DNA from: Progne subis subis
Taxonomy: Eukaryota; Chordata; Aves; Passeriformes; Hirundinidae
Assembly (NCBI GenBank): GCA_022316685.1
Contig: JAKJHU010000665.1
Coordinates: 62,001-126,000 of the forward strand
DNA: 64,000 bases
Direction of reading: 5' to 3'
Below the pieces are notes generated by a model. The model ran no database searches, was not told where the DNA came from, and saw only the letters and a list, made by a program, of their open reading frames with translations. Made by a program: the position numbers and the translations under genes. Positions 10,867-21,520 of this stretch are shown piece by piece. Within the stretch, counting starts at the first letter, position 1; each line of letters starts with the position of its first letter.

Positions 10867-12439
10867 GTGTCAATATGACACAAATTCTTGGAGTTCTATG
10901 TTCCAGGAGGGAGTAATTGTTATTGAAATGGAAATTTCAATTATTTCTTCAAATTGCTGTGAGTTTTGTGTGACTGAGTCCACCTTCATGGTCAGAGAAC
11001 ATAAAACTGGGAAAGGGAGGGAAGAAAGAAGGAAAAGACAGGGAAAAAACTCCCTTGGCAAGGTGGAAGTTTTCTGCGAAGGTCCTGGGAGCAGCACATC
11101 AATAGAGGAGGTTTTTACTGCAAAATATTCCCTATTTTTTATTTCTTTATTATTCTTGTTCATAATTAAAAGGGGGAGGGGAAAAAAATAGAAAAATAAT
11201 TTAGAAAAATAATAATTAAAAAAAAAAACAAACCACCCACCAGAAAGTGGGGAAGAAACTGCAAAAAATAAAAGAATCAGAAGAACAAGAGAAGGGAATG
11301 ACAATAAAAAAAATCTTTGTGGTGAAAACACAGTGGGGGACAAAAAAAAAAGGAAGGGAAAAACAAGGATCCTGGCGCTAACTCTGAGCCATTTGCACCT
11401 TGTGCCTAGCTCATAACTCTCTGCTCCACGGCTTCCACAGCCCGGGATTTACGGCTGACAGTCCCAAAGTGGTTTGGAAACGGCACAGCCCCGAGACCTT
11501 GTGGTGGGGCTGAGGGATGGCTGGGAAAACAAAACCGAGGTGATTTATGGGAGTGTTCCTCGGGGCTGGAATTCCAGCTCTCCTCTAGCGGAAAAGTTCT
11601 GCACGCACACGCGGAGACAAGGTCGCCTCTTCTCTTTCGGGTTCTGACTCTTTCTGTCTTTATTCTCCTCATTTTTCCTCCTCGTCTTTGCTCAGGGATC
11701 TCTGCTCACCCTGAAGAAATTCTAATTGTATTATCTTTTAAAAATCTCATTCTTTTATTTTTCTATTTCATTTCTGAAACTGTTTTCAACTAAGGACAAT
11801 AAAATTTCTTTACTTTTTAAAATTCCTCTTTCTTCTGTCTCACATCCTGCTTACTCATAAGAATTTTGGAAATTTCCTTGGAAAACAGAAACATGGAATT
11901 ACATTAAAAAAAAAAAAAAAAAGTAGATTCAAAGAGCTTCAGACCTTTTAAAGTTGTTGAATTTCCAGGAGATCAGGGAAATAATTGTTCATTTAATCTC
12001 CAAAAGTTGGGAAACAATTCAAAGGTGAATTTTCCAACCCTTCCTTTCTTGAAAATATGGCTTGGGAGAAAATCCTGGTTTCCAGTATTAAGAGGATCCT
12101 ACAACTGGAATCTTCCTGTCCCTCTGTATTTGATGAGGGAAGCACGGGAAGGTGAAGGGAGGCAGATACGGAGCCAGTGGATTGTGCCCCAGCATTCCCA
12201 ATGTTTGGAATGCCGCCTTGGAAACGTTCGGGATCCAGACAGAAAGAAAGACCTCGGTTCTCGCTGGGAGAGCTGAGGAGTTGGGATGGCTTTAGATCAC
12301 ACTGAAGGAGATCACGTTTCCCAAACTTTTCCTGGGAATTCTGGCGCAGGTTAAATCAGCCGCACACCGACCAACAGCCTGGTCTGAGGTCTGCAGGTGC
12401 AAACCAGATGTGAACACCACAGCTGGGCCAAAAACGGTG
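10867..12439. other. Unique stretch with A-rich runs
   Basis: It contains short A-rich tracts (11180-11230, 11340-11352, 11905-11922) and otherwise unremarkable sequence. No exon with a recognisable product is seen. Confidence 0.4.
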
Positions 12440-12511
12440 TCAGATTCATCAGATTCCTCGGATTTAACAGATTCACCAGTTTCGTCAGATTTATCAGATG
12501 TATCAGTACCA
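12440..12511. repeat. Degenerate 9-bp minisatellite, Ser/Asp/Glu-type on the minus strand
   Basis: About eight units derived from TCAGATTCA follow one another with changes (TCAGATTCC, TCGGATTTA, ACAGATTCA, CCAGTTTCG, TCAGATGTA). On the minus strand the units translate in one frame as SDE/ESD-like triplets inside an 89-codon open frame (12561-12292). Ser-Asp-Glu repeats are typical of secreted mineral-binding phosphoproteins, but no signal peptide, RGD or splice structure supports such a gene here. The plus strand is also open across it. Confidence 0.6.
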
Positions 12512-12645
12512 GGTACCTCACAGCTTTGTCCTTCCATAACATTATCCTTTGTCCCATGCATCTGATTTCCTCTCCCAGTCCCTTGTGTTTTCCCAGGAGC
12601 AGATCAGCATTCCCAGGTCAGTTCTGGGCTCTACCTAATGGTTTT

Positions 12646-12813
12646 CCACTGACAGAGGGCAGGGATGGATGGGATATTGGGAAGGAATTCCTGGCTGGGA
12701 GGGTGGGCAGGCCCCAGCGCAGGGTGCCCGGAGAAGCTGTGGCTGTCCCTGGATCCCTGGAAGTGCCCAAGGCCAGGCTGGATTGGGCTTGGAGCAACCT
12801 ATCTAGTGGATAT
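12646..12813 (+). mobile_element. CR1 LINE fragment without its 3' terminus
   Basis: The CR1 blocks GGGAAGGAATTCCTGGCTGG, GAGAAGCTGTGGCTGTCCC, GATCCCTGGAAGTGCCCAAG and GGATTGGGCTTGGAGCAACC are in order. It ends at CTAGTGGATATC without the usual final 60 bp. Confidence 0.85.
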
Positions 12814-12844
12814 CTCTCTCTGGGAGTGAAACACACCATAAATA

Positions 12845-13018
12845 CAACATTTTTCACCTTTTCCTCCCATTTTTCCCCATTTTTTTCCACATTTTTTCCC
12901 AATTTTTCCCTTTTTTTTACCCTCATATTCCCTATTCCTCCCCATTTTTTCACCATTTTCCCCATTTTTTTCCCCATTTTTCCCATTCTCATGGGTTCTT
13001 TCCCATTTTTTTTCCCCA
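12845..13018. repeat. Low-complexity T/C-rich stretch
   Basis: Irregular repeats of CATTTTTTCCC and relatives fill this interval. A similar, shorter tract is at 16925-16997. The 260-codon frame over it is a low-complexity artefact. Confidence 0.8.
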
Positions 13019-13187
13019 CAAACATCCCTCCCTGTGAGAACCGCCTTGCACCTTTCCCCTCCATCCCTGCCTATCTAAATCCCGCTCCAGAGGCTGCACT
13101 CCAGCGTGGTCCTTCCTCGTGTCCCCCCAGGCCAGAGCTGGGTGTAAAGCTCCCCGCTATCACCTCCCCCTCGGGGTGAGAAGAGGC

Positions 13188-13273
13188 CTTATCAGCTCGT
13201 CCCGAGATAAGGAGCTCTGCCCTGAGTGACAGCACCCAGATAAAACCGGCCCCGAATTGACTCGTTGATAAGA
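13188..13273. promoter_or_regulatory. Cluster of four GATA motifs with an AP-1-like half site
   Basis: GATA sites are CTTATCAG (13188-13195, reverse), AGATAAGG (13205-13212), AGATAAAA (13238-13245) and TGATAAGA (13266-13273). A TGAGTGACAGC element lies between the second and third and resembles an AP-1/Maf half site. Four GATA motifs in 86 bp of GC-moderate sequence is denser than chance. GATA plus AP-1/NF-E2-type sites are typical of haematopoietic enhancers; that role here is an inference. Confidence 0.4.
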
Positions 13274-13391
13274 CCCCGGCTTAAATCCAAGGGAGCTCCC
13301 TGATCCAGGAGCTGGAATACAGCCCCACCAGCCAGGAGAGGGACTGAGGCGGCCTCCAGCAGTTATTTTTGAGCACAGCTGAAATAGCTTC

Positions 13392-13420
13392 TCCCAAAAA
13401 AAAAAAAAAAAAAAAAAATA
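13392..13420. repeat. A-run
   Basis: A homopolymer of about 23 A followed by TAAAA. No SINE body is recognised beside it. Confidence 0.8.
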
Positions 13421-13599
13421 AAAGGGTTAATCCAGGCCTGGCTTTAAGCCCTGGCTTTGGCATCGCCTCCGGTGGGATGCGGGAATCAGTTTAAGGCTCC
13501 CAGGCTTTTGTTTCTCAGGCACCAGGATGGATTATGTCCGGCTGAGACAGGGAGGAAAACAATCCCACCCTATGGATGTGAGCTCTGACTCTTAGCCCC

Positions 13600-14610
13600 T
13601 GATCCTGTCCAGTTCACCTCCAAGGATCCAGCTGTAACATCCAGGATAATTCCAGGATTCCAAGAGATTGTCCAGTTCACCTCCAAGGATCCAACTGTAA
13701 CATTCAGGATAATTCCAGGATTCCAGGAGATTGTCCAGTTCACCACCATGGATCCAGCTGTAACATCCAGGATAATTCCAGGATTCCAGGAGATTGTCCA
13801 GTTCACCTCCAAGGATCCAGCTGTAACATCCAGGATAATTCCAGGAGATTGCTCAGTTCACCTCCAAGGATCCAGCTGTAACATCCAGGATAATTCCAGG
13901 ATTCCAGGAGGTTGTCCAGTTCACCACCAAGGACCCAGCTGTAACATCCAGGATAATTCCAGGAGATTGTCCAGTTCATCACCAAGGATCCAGCTGTAAC
14001 ATCCAGGATAATTCCAGGAGATTGTCCAGTTCACCACCATGGATCCAGCTGTAACATCCAGGATAATTCCAGGAGATTGCTCAGTTCACCTCCAAGGATC
14101 CAGCTGTAACATCCAGGATAATTCCAGGATTCCAGGAGATTGTCCAGTTCACCTCCATGGATCCAGCTGTAACATCCAGGATAATTCCAGGATTCCAGGA
14201 GATTGTCCAGTTCACCTCCATGGATCCAGCTGTAACATCCAGGATAATTCCAGGATTCCAGGAGATTGTCCAGTTCACCACCAAGGATCCAGCTGTAACA
14301 TCCAGGATAATTCCAGGAGATTGCTCAGTTCACCACCATGGATCCAGCTGTAACATCCAGGATAATTCCAGGAGATTGCTCAGTTCACCACCATGGATCC
14401 AGCTGTAACATCCAGGATAATTCCAGGAGATTGCTCAGTTCACCACCATGGATCCAGCTGTAACATCCAGGATAATTCCAGGAGATTGTCCAGCTCACCA
14501 CCAAGGATCCAGCTGTAACATCCAGGATCATTCCAGGATTCCAGGAGGTTGCCCAGTTCACCACCAAGGATCCAGTTGTAATAGCCAGGCTATTTCCAGG
14601 ATTCCAGGAG
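13600..14610. repeat. Minisatellite of 17 units, 63 and 55 bp
   Basis: Each unit contains CAAGGATCCAGCTGTAACAT, CCAGGATAATTCCAGG and GAGATTGTCCAGTTCACC. Unit starts (GGATCC) fall at 13624, 13687, 13750, 13813, 13868, 13931, 13986, 14041, 14096, 14159, 14222, 14285, 14340, 14395, 14450, 14505 and 14568. The spacing is either 63 or 55 bp; the short form lacks one copy of the octamer ATTCCAGG. CAAGG/CATGG and TTGTCC/TTGCTC are diagnostic variants between units. Open frames across it are repeat artefacts. Confidence 0.95.
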
Positions 14611-14912
14611 ATCCACTGCTCTTGTCAGAAACTTCTCTCAAGGTTCCAAATCTTCCATCCAAATCTTCCATGTCTCATGCCATCCGTTGGAATTATCCCC
14701 CTCCAATAACACTAAATAATTCCTCACCCTCTTCCATGCTCCACACTCTCCCTGGAATTTCAGGCTTTATTTCTCTCCATTTTATTTGCTGTCAGTCCGT
14801 GTTAAATCTCCCAGGTTTTTTTGGTGTTCTTGCATAATCTGACAGTCAATTAGCAATCCTGATTTCACCCTGATCCATGTATCGATGAGTGCACAGGCCA
14901 CACGCTGTCTTT

Positions 14913-15170
14913 ATGGAATCATGGAATTCCAGGATGGTTTGGGTGCCAAGAGACCTTCAGGTTCATCTCATTCCACGCCCTGCCATGGGCAGAGACACCT
15001 TCCACCATCTCAGGCTGTCCAAGGCCTGTCCAGCCTGGCCTTGGACACTTCCAGGGATCCAGGGGCAGCCACAGCTCCCTTGGGAATTCCATTCCAGGGC
15101 CTCCTCACCCTCCCAGACAAGAATTCCTTCCCAATAGCCCATCTAGCCTTGCCCTCTGGAAGTTTAAATC
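14913..15170 (-). mobile_element. CR1 LINE fragment, 3' end
   Basis: Plus-strand order: ATGGAATCATGGAATTCC tail complement, GATGGTTTGGGTGCC, GCCATGGGCAGAGACACC, TGGCCTTGGACACTTCCAGG, CAAGAATTCCTTCCCAATAG. 5'-truncated. Confidence 0.88.
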
Positions 15171-17441
15171 CATTAAGTAGAGCCCAGAACTGAACTGGGA
15201 ATGTTTGGTGAACTCAGGAGATGCCAAGACTTGAACGGCCAAAATCTAATTTCATTTCAATTTCTTGATCACACCATGGTCCAATCAAAAATTAATTAAT
15301 TCTGCTACAATTGTCGAAAATTTCCAGCTTGGAATAGACTGAAAATCCCCCGTGGCAACCTCATGAAATTCCCCGGGAGTTGTCCTATTGCTCCGAGGCA
15401 GCTGCAGGAATTTTGGGATCCTTTCAGAAGCACAAATTTCCCAACACTGCAGAACATTTCCCCCAAAGCCGTGGTTCGCTGCACTTTTCCTTTTGATGAA
15501 GACTTGAATAGCAGAAAAAAAACTTCTGTTGGGCCATTTTCCATAAAACTCTTAGGATCTCCTACTGCTTTCTTTCCCAAATGTTTGTTTTGTGGACCAC
15601 CACAATGGTCTGTGTGAATTATTGGTGGTCTGTGCTCTTTAATGTGGGGAGTTACTGCTTTTATAATACATTTAGTATTTTTTCTATGCTATTTTGATTC
15701 AATATTTTCATTTTTTTCAGCAAAAAAAAAAAAAAAAGGCTCAAAAATGCCAAAAAATGTAATCACTGTGGAGCTTTCTGTTCTTACCCTCACATAAAAA
15801 TATTATGGTCTTTTTTAACGAAAAAACAACTCATAAAGTATTTTCTGTTCAAAATAATTCTGTAAGTTATCAAAAGTTTTGGTTTATTTAAAACCTACAT
15901 TCTAAGCAGCACAAAAGTGGGTTTCAGTAGCAAAGAGGGAAAAAAAAAAAAATTACACCACTTTTAAGAAAAAAGAAAATATGAGAATTTTAATAGGAAA
16001 GATATTAGGAAAGAGTTTATTGGGAAAGGGGAATTGACTTTCAGCACTCGGAGGTGGTAATTAGGTGCCAATATTGAAATCGTTCACGACATCAGCTTGG
16101 CCATTTTTCACTGGCTCCGGTTGCCCATTTGGGATGGGATCAGACACCTTCCGTGCTTTGGATACTCCCCAAGGAGCTTTTCGCTGCCTGGGCTTCCACC
16201 ACAATTCATGGAAAGGAAGGGAAGGAGAGGGAGCAGGAGGAGCGACATTCCCAGCGCCCAGCCAGGCTCCCGCTCTGGAATCATCCCCGTTTATTTGTCG
16301 GCAACAGGGAATCCAGACGGCTGAGTCAGCTGAGAGAGGAACCAAAGTTTTGTTGGGATGAGGATCCCCTTCTTCCAAACTTTAATCCGTGTTTTATCCG
16401 ACATAACATGCTTGTGTTAAAAAAAAAATAAAAAATTAAAAATTATAATAATAATAATAATAATTTTTTTAAAAAATACTTCAAATGCAACATGAGATAT
16501 TTTATCTGTTGATCAAGACAAAAGCCTGAATTTGTCCCAAATATCAGCACCTTGATGCCAATGAAATTCCTGGTGGGAATGGATTTTGGGAGGGGGTGTG
16601 TCTCCATTTAAAGGAGGCGTGTTTACGTGCGTGTGCCTCTCTCGGTGCGCGAATAGACACCCCCACACATATCCCATGTTTGTAAGGCCTTTGGAGCAGA
16701 AAGTTTGGCTTCCCGAGGAATTTTCCGTGTTTTCTGGCAGCCACTTCCAGCCGGGTTAACCTGATATTTCCCACAGAACTTCAGGCCAGGGAATGCGATT
16801 ATAAAAGTTTCCCATCCAGGCAGCACTTTAAACCAAACCCTGGTGGTACTGAAGGACGGACAGATTCCATTCCCGGTGCATTTGTGTGTGATGAATTCAA
16901 AGGATGGGACGGCTTTAAAACTTACATACAACATTTTTCCTTCTATTTTTTCCTATTTTTTTTCCCCATTTTTTCCCATTTATTTTTCCCCCTTTCCAGA
17001 ACTGAATTAACAGAGGAGAAACCATTGGCCAAAAGAACTGGGTCCATTGGAGCTGACTGGGGTTGAGCTCTTGGAGCCAAATCCGAACCTCAAAGACCCA
17101 CCACAGTCTTACAGGGAAGAAAATAAAAAGAAAACAGGAAAAAAAAAAAAAAATCATCAAACTCCTCCTTTATAACGGGATTTTGCGGCAATGTAAGCGC
17201 GGAATTCCGAAAAATCAAATCAGCATTCGTGGAATAAAATATACGAGCGGATAATTTAAGTAGAGCCAGGGATTGCTCCCTCCAGGCTCAAAGCTTGGAG
17301 GGAAAACCACAAAAACAAAGACACCGAGAAACCAATTTCCCCCAGAACAGCCCTGATTAATCTCTTTTCTGCGCAGACCTCACACGAGAAAATTGATAAA
17401 GTGCTGCAATTCCCTTCAGGCTCTGGATCCCAGCAGGAATT
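15171..17441. other. Unique stretch with small simple repeats
   Basis: It includes an A run at 15721-15736, a TAA microsatellite at 16445-16464 and a T/C-rich tract at 16925-16997. The interval 16061-16378 has overlapping open frames on three frames and no domain. No gene is supported. Confidence 0.45.
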
Positions 17442-17537
17442 ATCATGGAATTCCAGAATGGCTCGGGTTGGAAGGGTCCTTAAGGATCATCTCATCCCAA
17501 TCCTCTGCCATGGGCAGGGACAGCCTCCACTATCCCA
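17442..17537 (-). mobile_element. CR1 LINE fragment, last 95 bp
   Basis: ATCATGGAATTCCAGAATGG, CTCGGGTTGGAAGGGTCCTT and GCCATGGGCAGGGACAGCC are the complement of the CR1 3' end. Confidence 0.85.
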
Positions 17538-18656
17538 ATGTAATTAATTAAATTAGTTCAATGAGGGGTTCATCGTGTCCCAAATCCAATATCCTCTGGA
17601 ATTACGATGGAAAATCCAAGTGACTCCAGCAAGGAGCCATCTCCTCATAGCCAATGATTAAGTCTATCAAAATGTCTGATCCAGAATCTGCCACCAAATA
17701 TTTCTTTTCCTCCTAAAAGGCAGAAATCCCTAAAAAAAACACCTCTCCACTGTTAATTCTGACAAATTTTGAGAACGCAAAGTGAATTTTTAAAACATGA
17801 AAAAGAAGTTCTGGGTAAATATTTGGCCATTTGAAATTAAAGATGGCCAAAATCAGCTGCCCTGGTTTGTTGTGAAATTCCTCATGGAAGATCAAATGGA
17901 ATATTGGGGGGGGGTGGGAAATGCCCAGGTTTTGTGCTTATTTTTAGCCATTTCCCAAGGATTTCTCCCTAAAGAAATTTTGGGTCTGAGCTGTTGTGTC
18001 TCCCCATCCATTTTTATCGGAATAAATTGATTTAAGATGACTTTGGCCAGATTTGGAGGCTTTTAAAAAGAATCTGATGAATAACCACAATATTTCTGAA
18101 AAATCTATCTCACCTTTCTAGGAATTACTTTCCAAAAGTGTGGTTGTTTTTTTTTCTTTCTTTCTTTTTTTTTTTTTAGATGAAGGTTTGTTTATTTTAT
18201 TCCTAATTCTAAACTCCAGGAGCATAAATGTCCCAGGATAAACTGTTCATTTCATAATCTTCAAACATAAAAGCAGAAAAATTTGATGTTAGAGCACTTG
18301 ATGAGCTCTGGACTTCATTAAATTAACCCCTGGGCTTAAGGAACTATGTAGGAAAAGAGAATTGGTTATTCCACAATAACTAAAGGATAAAATTCCACTT
18401 CGTATCCCTGTTTTCATTCAGATCCCTCCTAATCTGATTGCATCCCATATTTTACTAAAAACTGGGATGAATTACATGGATGGATCTTCCAGAACAGCCA
18501 AATAAAATCAAACCAAATTGAAGTAAGACATGGACATTCCACAGAAATGACACCTTCCATCAGTGCCTTAAATCCCTGGAACACCCTAAAATTCCTTTTC
18601 AGGTTTGGGCTCAGTTCCCACTTTTCCCTTCTTGAATTTTGCTTTGGGGTTTGGGA
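17538..18656. other. Unique stretch
   Basis: AT-rich sequence with a short G run (17907-17916) and a CTTT/T run (18148-18178). No gene is recognised. Confidence 0.4.
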
Positions 18657-18670
18657 TTTCTTTTCTTTTC

Positions 18671-18701
<31 letters not shown>

Positions 18702-18858
18702 CTTTTCTTTTCTTTTCTTTTCTTTTCTTTTCTTTTCTTTTCTTTTCTTTTCTTTTCTTTTCTTTTCTTTTCTTTTCTTTTCTTTTCTTTTCTTTTCTTT
18801 TCTTTTCTTTTCTTTTCTCTATTCTTTTCTTTTCTTTTCTTTTTTCTTTTCTTTTTTC

Positions 18859-18889
<31 letters not shown>

Positions 18890-19210
18890 CTTTTCTTTTC
18901 TTTTCTTTTCTTTTCTTTTCTTTTCTTTTCTTTTCTTTTCTTTTCTTTTCTTTTCTTTTTCTCTTTTCTTTTCTTTTCTTTTTCTTTTTCTTTTTCTTTT
19001 TCTTTTTCTTTTTCTTTTTCTTTTTCTTTTTCTTTTCTTTCTCTTCTCTTCTCTTCTCTTCTCTTCTCTTCTCTTCTCTTCTCTTCTCTTCTCTTCTCTT
19101 CTCTTCTCTTCTCTTCTCTTCTCTTCTCTTCTCTTCTCTTCGTTTTCTTCTCTTTTCTCATTTCTTCTCTTTCATTCTTTTTTTTTTTTCTATTTTTTTT
19201 TTCCTTTTTT
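18657..19210. repeat. Long homopyrimidine tract: (TTTTC)n, (TTTTTC)n, (TTCTC)n
   Basis: Three microsatellites follow one another: TTTTC (about 18657-18958), TTTTTC (about 18978-19035) and TTCTC (about 19040-19140). Uninterrupted pyrimidine runs span 18657-18820 and 18822-19141. The 200-300 residue Phe/Ser/Leu and Lys/Glu/Arg frames here are products of the 5-bp period and not genes. Mirror-symmetric pyrimidine tracts of this length can form intramolecular triplex (H-DNA). Confidence 0.97.
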
Positions 19211-19465
19211 GGCATGTGAATGCAAATATCAACACCAAAACCTGTTCCCAGAAGGACAGAAGGGAGACGCACAGGGAATATCAGCCATCTCTGGAACACT
19301 CCAGGGATCCCACCAACGTCTGGCCCATCCACCCTTGACTTCCCAGCCCAAATCACCACTTCTGAAACCTCTTGGTCCAGCCCCAGCCTTGCAAAGCTGG
19401 GCTTTGCCTGCCCTTGTGCTGTTTGTGATGGTTCTGACTTCCTTTTCTCCTTGCCTAGGTCAGGA

Positions 19466-19769
19466 TGAACAATACACGGGAAATGTAGATGTCGCGCTCA
19501 GATTTGGATGTTTATTGTTCCTCATCTATTCACACTCTCGCCAGCCGTGAGCTCCAGCTAGCAAGTTAGAGAAACGAGGTGAAACGGAGCACTTCTAGCT
19601 CTTCCCGAGGTTATTTAAGTGCTAATCACCCCATAACGAGGCGACACCTCTATTATTGATACCTCTGACCCAATAAGGACCACCCAAGCCCCTCAATGCA
19701 CACCAATCACAGAAAACCACCCAGACCCATGAAGAAGAAGGAAGAAGGTGAAGAAGAAGGGCTCAGACA
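19466..19769 (-). mobile_element. LTR-like element, minus strand (ends uncertain)
   Basis: On the minus strand a GC-moderate region with a CCAAT-like ATTGG (in GTGATTGGTG and TTATTGGGTC), then AATAAA (complement at 19511-19516) and GACATCTACATTTCCCGTG before ATTGTTCA ends like the R-U5 of an avian endogenous retroviral LTR. The left end could be TGAACA at 19466; the right end was set at CAGACA but I found no target-site duplication, so both limits are provisional. It bears no similarity by eye to the VNTR-containing LTR family. No coding region is attached. Confidence 0.55.
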
Positions 19770-20246
19770 ATGCCCAAAGCCTCTCCACCTTGACTCACAC
19801 ATTTGCTGTGTACTAAAACCCCAAAATCGATGTTTCCAGAATTCCAGCACTGTTGACTCAGCTGCCCAGGGTATCCGGCCGTTTGGGCTGTGGTGTTCCA
19901 GTCAGATGGCCGGAATTCCACCCAAATCCCTCCCTCCTGAGCTGCTGGCAACAGGAACTGGCACGGAAGCCTTCACTAGCCCACTTGGCCACCTGGACCC
20001 AGGCTGATCCTTGATCCTTTTCCTGGCACATCTGAGTGTTGTAAAACTCTATTTGTTGGCAGCCATGGGAATTTCCAGGATTTTTTTCCATGGATGTCCA
20101 TAGGAACCACGAGCTGATGTTTCCCTGCCTTCCTCTGTTTATTTCCAGACTTTGCAAACTCCTCAGAGAGGTGAAGATGATCCTCCTATGAGAAACAGGA
20201 GAGGGAGGGAGAATCCAAGGGTTGATTTTGCAGCCAGTTTTTCAGG
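19770..20246. other. Unique stretch between two LTRs
   Basis: No recognisable coding remnant is present; internal sequence of the neighbouring LTR element cannot be excluded. Confidence 0.35.
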
Positions 20247-20823
20247 TGATGCCTTCAGTTTCATCTTTTGTATATTTCACATTCCGTGGTGCCCAGGGTG
20301 CAGCTCTGAGCTCACACCCAGGGTCACTCAGCTCTCTGCACACAGCAGCCACACAAAACAAATCCTGCTCCTGCTGCACACCAAGGACAACTGGGACAAG
20401 TGTTCAGCCCAAAAGCACAAACAACGGTGGCTGGGGGAGAAAACAAGAAGGATGGGACTGGAGAACCTGGAGCTGGAATTGGACAATTCAACCCCAATGG
20501 GCAAATGGACCAAAACTTATCAAAGTGTGAGACCTCGTGACCCTTTGTCCATTTTGTGACCATTTTGTGACCATTTTGTGTCCATTTTGTGCCCATTTTG
20601 TGTCCATTTTGTGTCCATTTTGTGTCCATTTTGTGCCCGTTTTGTGTCCATTTTGTGTCCATTTTGTGCCCATTTTGTGCCCATTTTGGTTCCACCTTGG
20701 GTGTGTCCCTGCCCAGGCTCTTGTCCTGTCCAAGGTGGATCCTTAAAGGCCTTTCAATAAATCTCTGCTTTATTCTCCAGCTCTGTCCAGTCTCTGCTCC
20801 AGCTCAGCCTTCCCAAGGAATCA
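20247..20823 (+). mobile_element. Solo LTR, copy 2 of the VNTR family (577 bp)
   Basis: It starts TGATGCCTTCAG and ends GGAATCA, flanked by a perfect 4-bp duplication CAGG (20243-20246, 20824-20827). The body matches copies at 8403-9123 (inverted) and 40850-41339: CACACAGCAGCCACACAAAA, GTGTTCAGCCCAAAAGCAC, CTTATCAAAGTGTGAGACC, the 11-bp array, GTTCCACCTTGGGTGTGTCC, CCTTTCAATAAA (AATAAA at 20756-20761), TTATTCTCCAGCTCTGTCC. The frames of 123-135 codons here are in the LTR and its array and are not genes. Confidence 0.92.
20549..20692. repeat. 11-bp VNTR inside LTR copy 2 (about 13 units)
   Basis: The unit is CCATTTTGTGT/C/A, the complement of the copy 1 unit. Units differ mainly at the base after TTTTGTG. 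Confidence 0.92.
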
Positions 20824-21293
20824 CAGGGATGCACAGAAAAAAATCCCTGGAGACTGGGACATCATTGCTTTGCAAATCTCCGAGACTGGTTTGAGGTGGC
20901 AAAGATCTCACTTGAAAATGGGGCCTGGGAGCCCTTCAAAGCAAAATCTGCAGATAAAGACCTGGAAATGGATGCAGTGGGGAAGATGAGAGTTAAGGAA
21001 TAAAAGACAGGGAGGAAGGAACCTGTATTACATCTTAAACTGCCAATCCCAAAATTTCAGCTAAGGTCCTGAAAAAACTTTGGGGTTTACTGTGTTTAGC
21101 AATGTTTAGGAAAAAAAAGAAATAAAGATCCTGGGGAAGTGATCAGGGGATGGGGATAATTAAAATTAAGCGAAAGAAAGGAAGAAGAAGGAAAATTCAG
21201 GTAATGATCTGCATGGAAGGCAGGGAGAAGAAAACATCTTCCTTCTTAGCTGCTTCTTGCTGGAATTTCCTGTCAAAGACGGGAAATTTATTT
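20824..21293. other. Unique stretch
   Basis: No gene or repeat recognised. Confidence 0.4.
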
Positions 21294-21520
21294 ATGGAAT
21301 CACAGAATCCCGGGATGTTTGGGGTTGGAGGGACCTTAAGGGTCATCTCATCCTGTGGGCAGAGATATCTCCCCCTGCCCCAAATTGCTCCAAACCCCAA
21401 TGTCCAACCTGGCCTTAGACAATTCCCAGGGTCCAGGGACAGCCACGGTTTCTCTGGGAAACTTGTGCCAGGGTCTCCCCGCATTACAGGCAAGAATTCC
21501 TTCCTAAAATCTACTCTAAA
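21294..21520 (-). mobile_element. CR1 LINE fragment, 3' end
   Basis: ATGGAATCACAGAATCCCGG, GTTTGGGGTTGGAGGGACC, CCAACCTGGCCTTAGACAAT, GACAGCCACGGTTTCTCTGG and AAGAATTCCTTCCTAAAATC follow in CR1 order on the complementary strand. Confidence 0.88.

Noticed and set aside
12292..12561. Match to osteopontin
   Set aside because: The SDESD word is shared, but the integrin-binding RGD region that should follow is absent and the frame has no supporting exons.
13570..14408. Repeated frames of 60-129 codons over the 63/55-bp array
   Set aside because: The 55-bp units break the frame repeatedly; no signal of selection.
18547..19550. Open frames of 200-300 codons rich in Phe/Ser/Leu (plus) and Lys/Glu/Arg (minus)
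   Set aside because: They are translations of a pyrimidine microsatellite whose 5-bp unit leaves several frames open; no other protein features.
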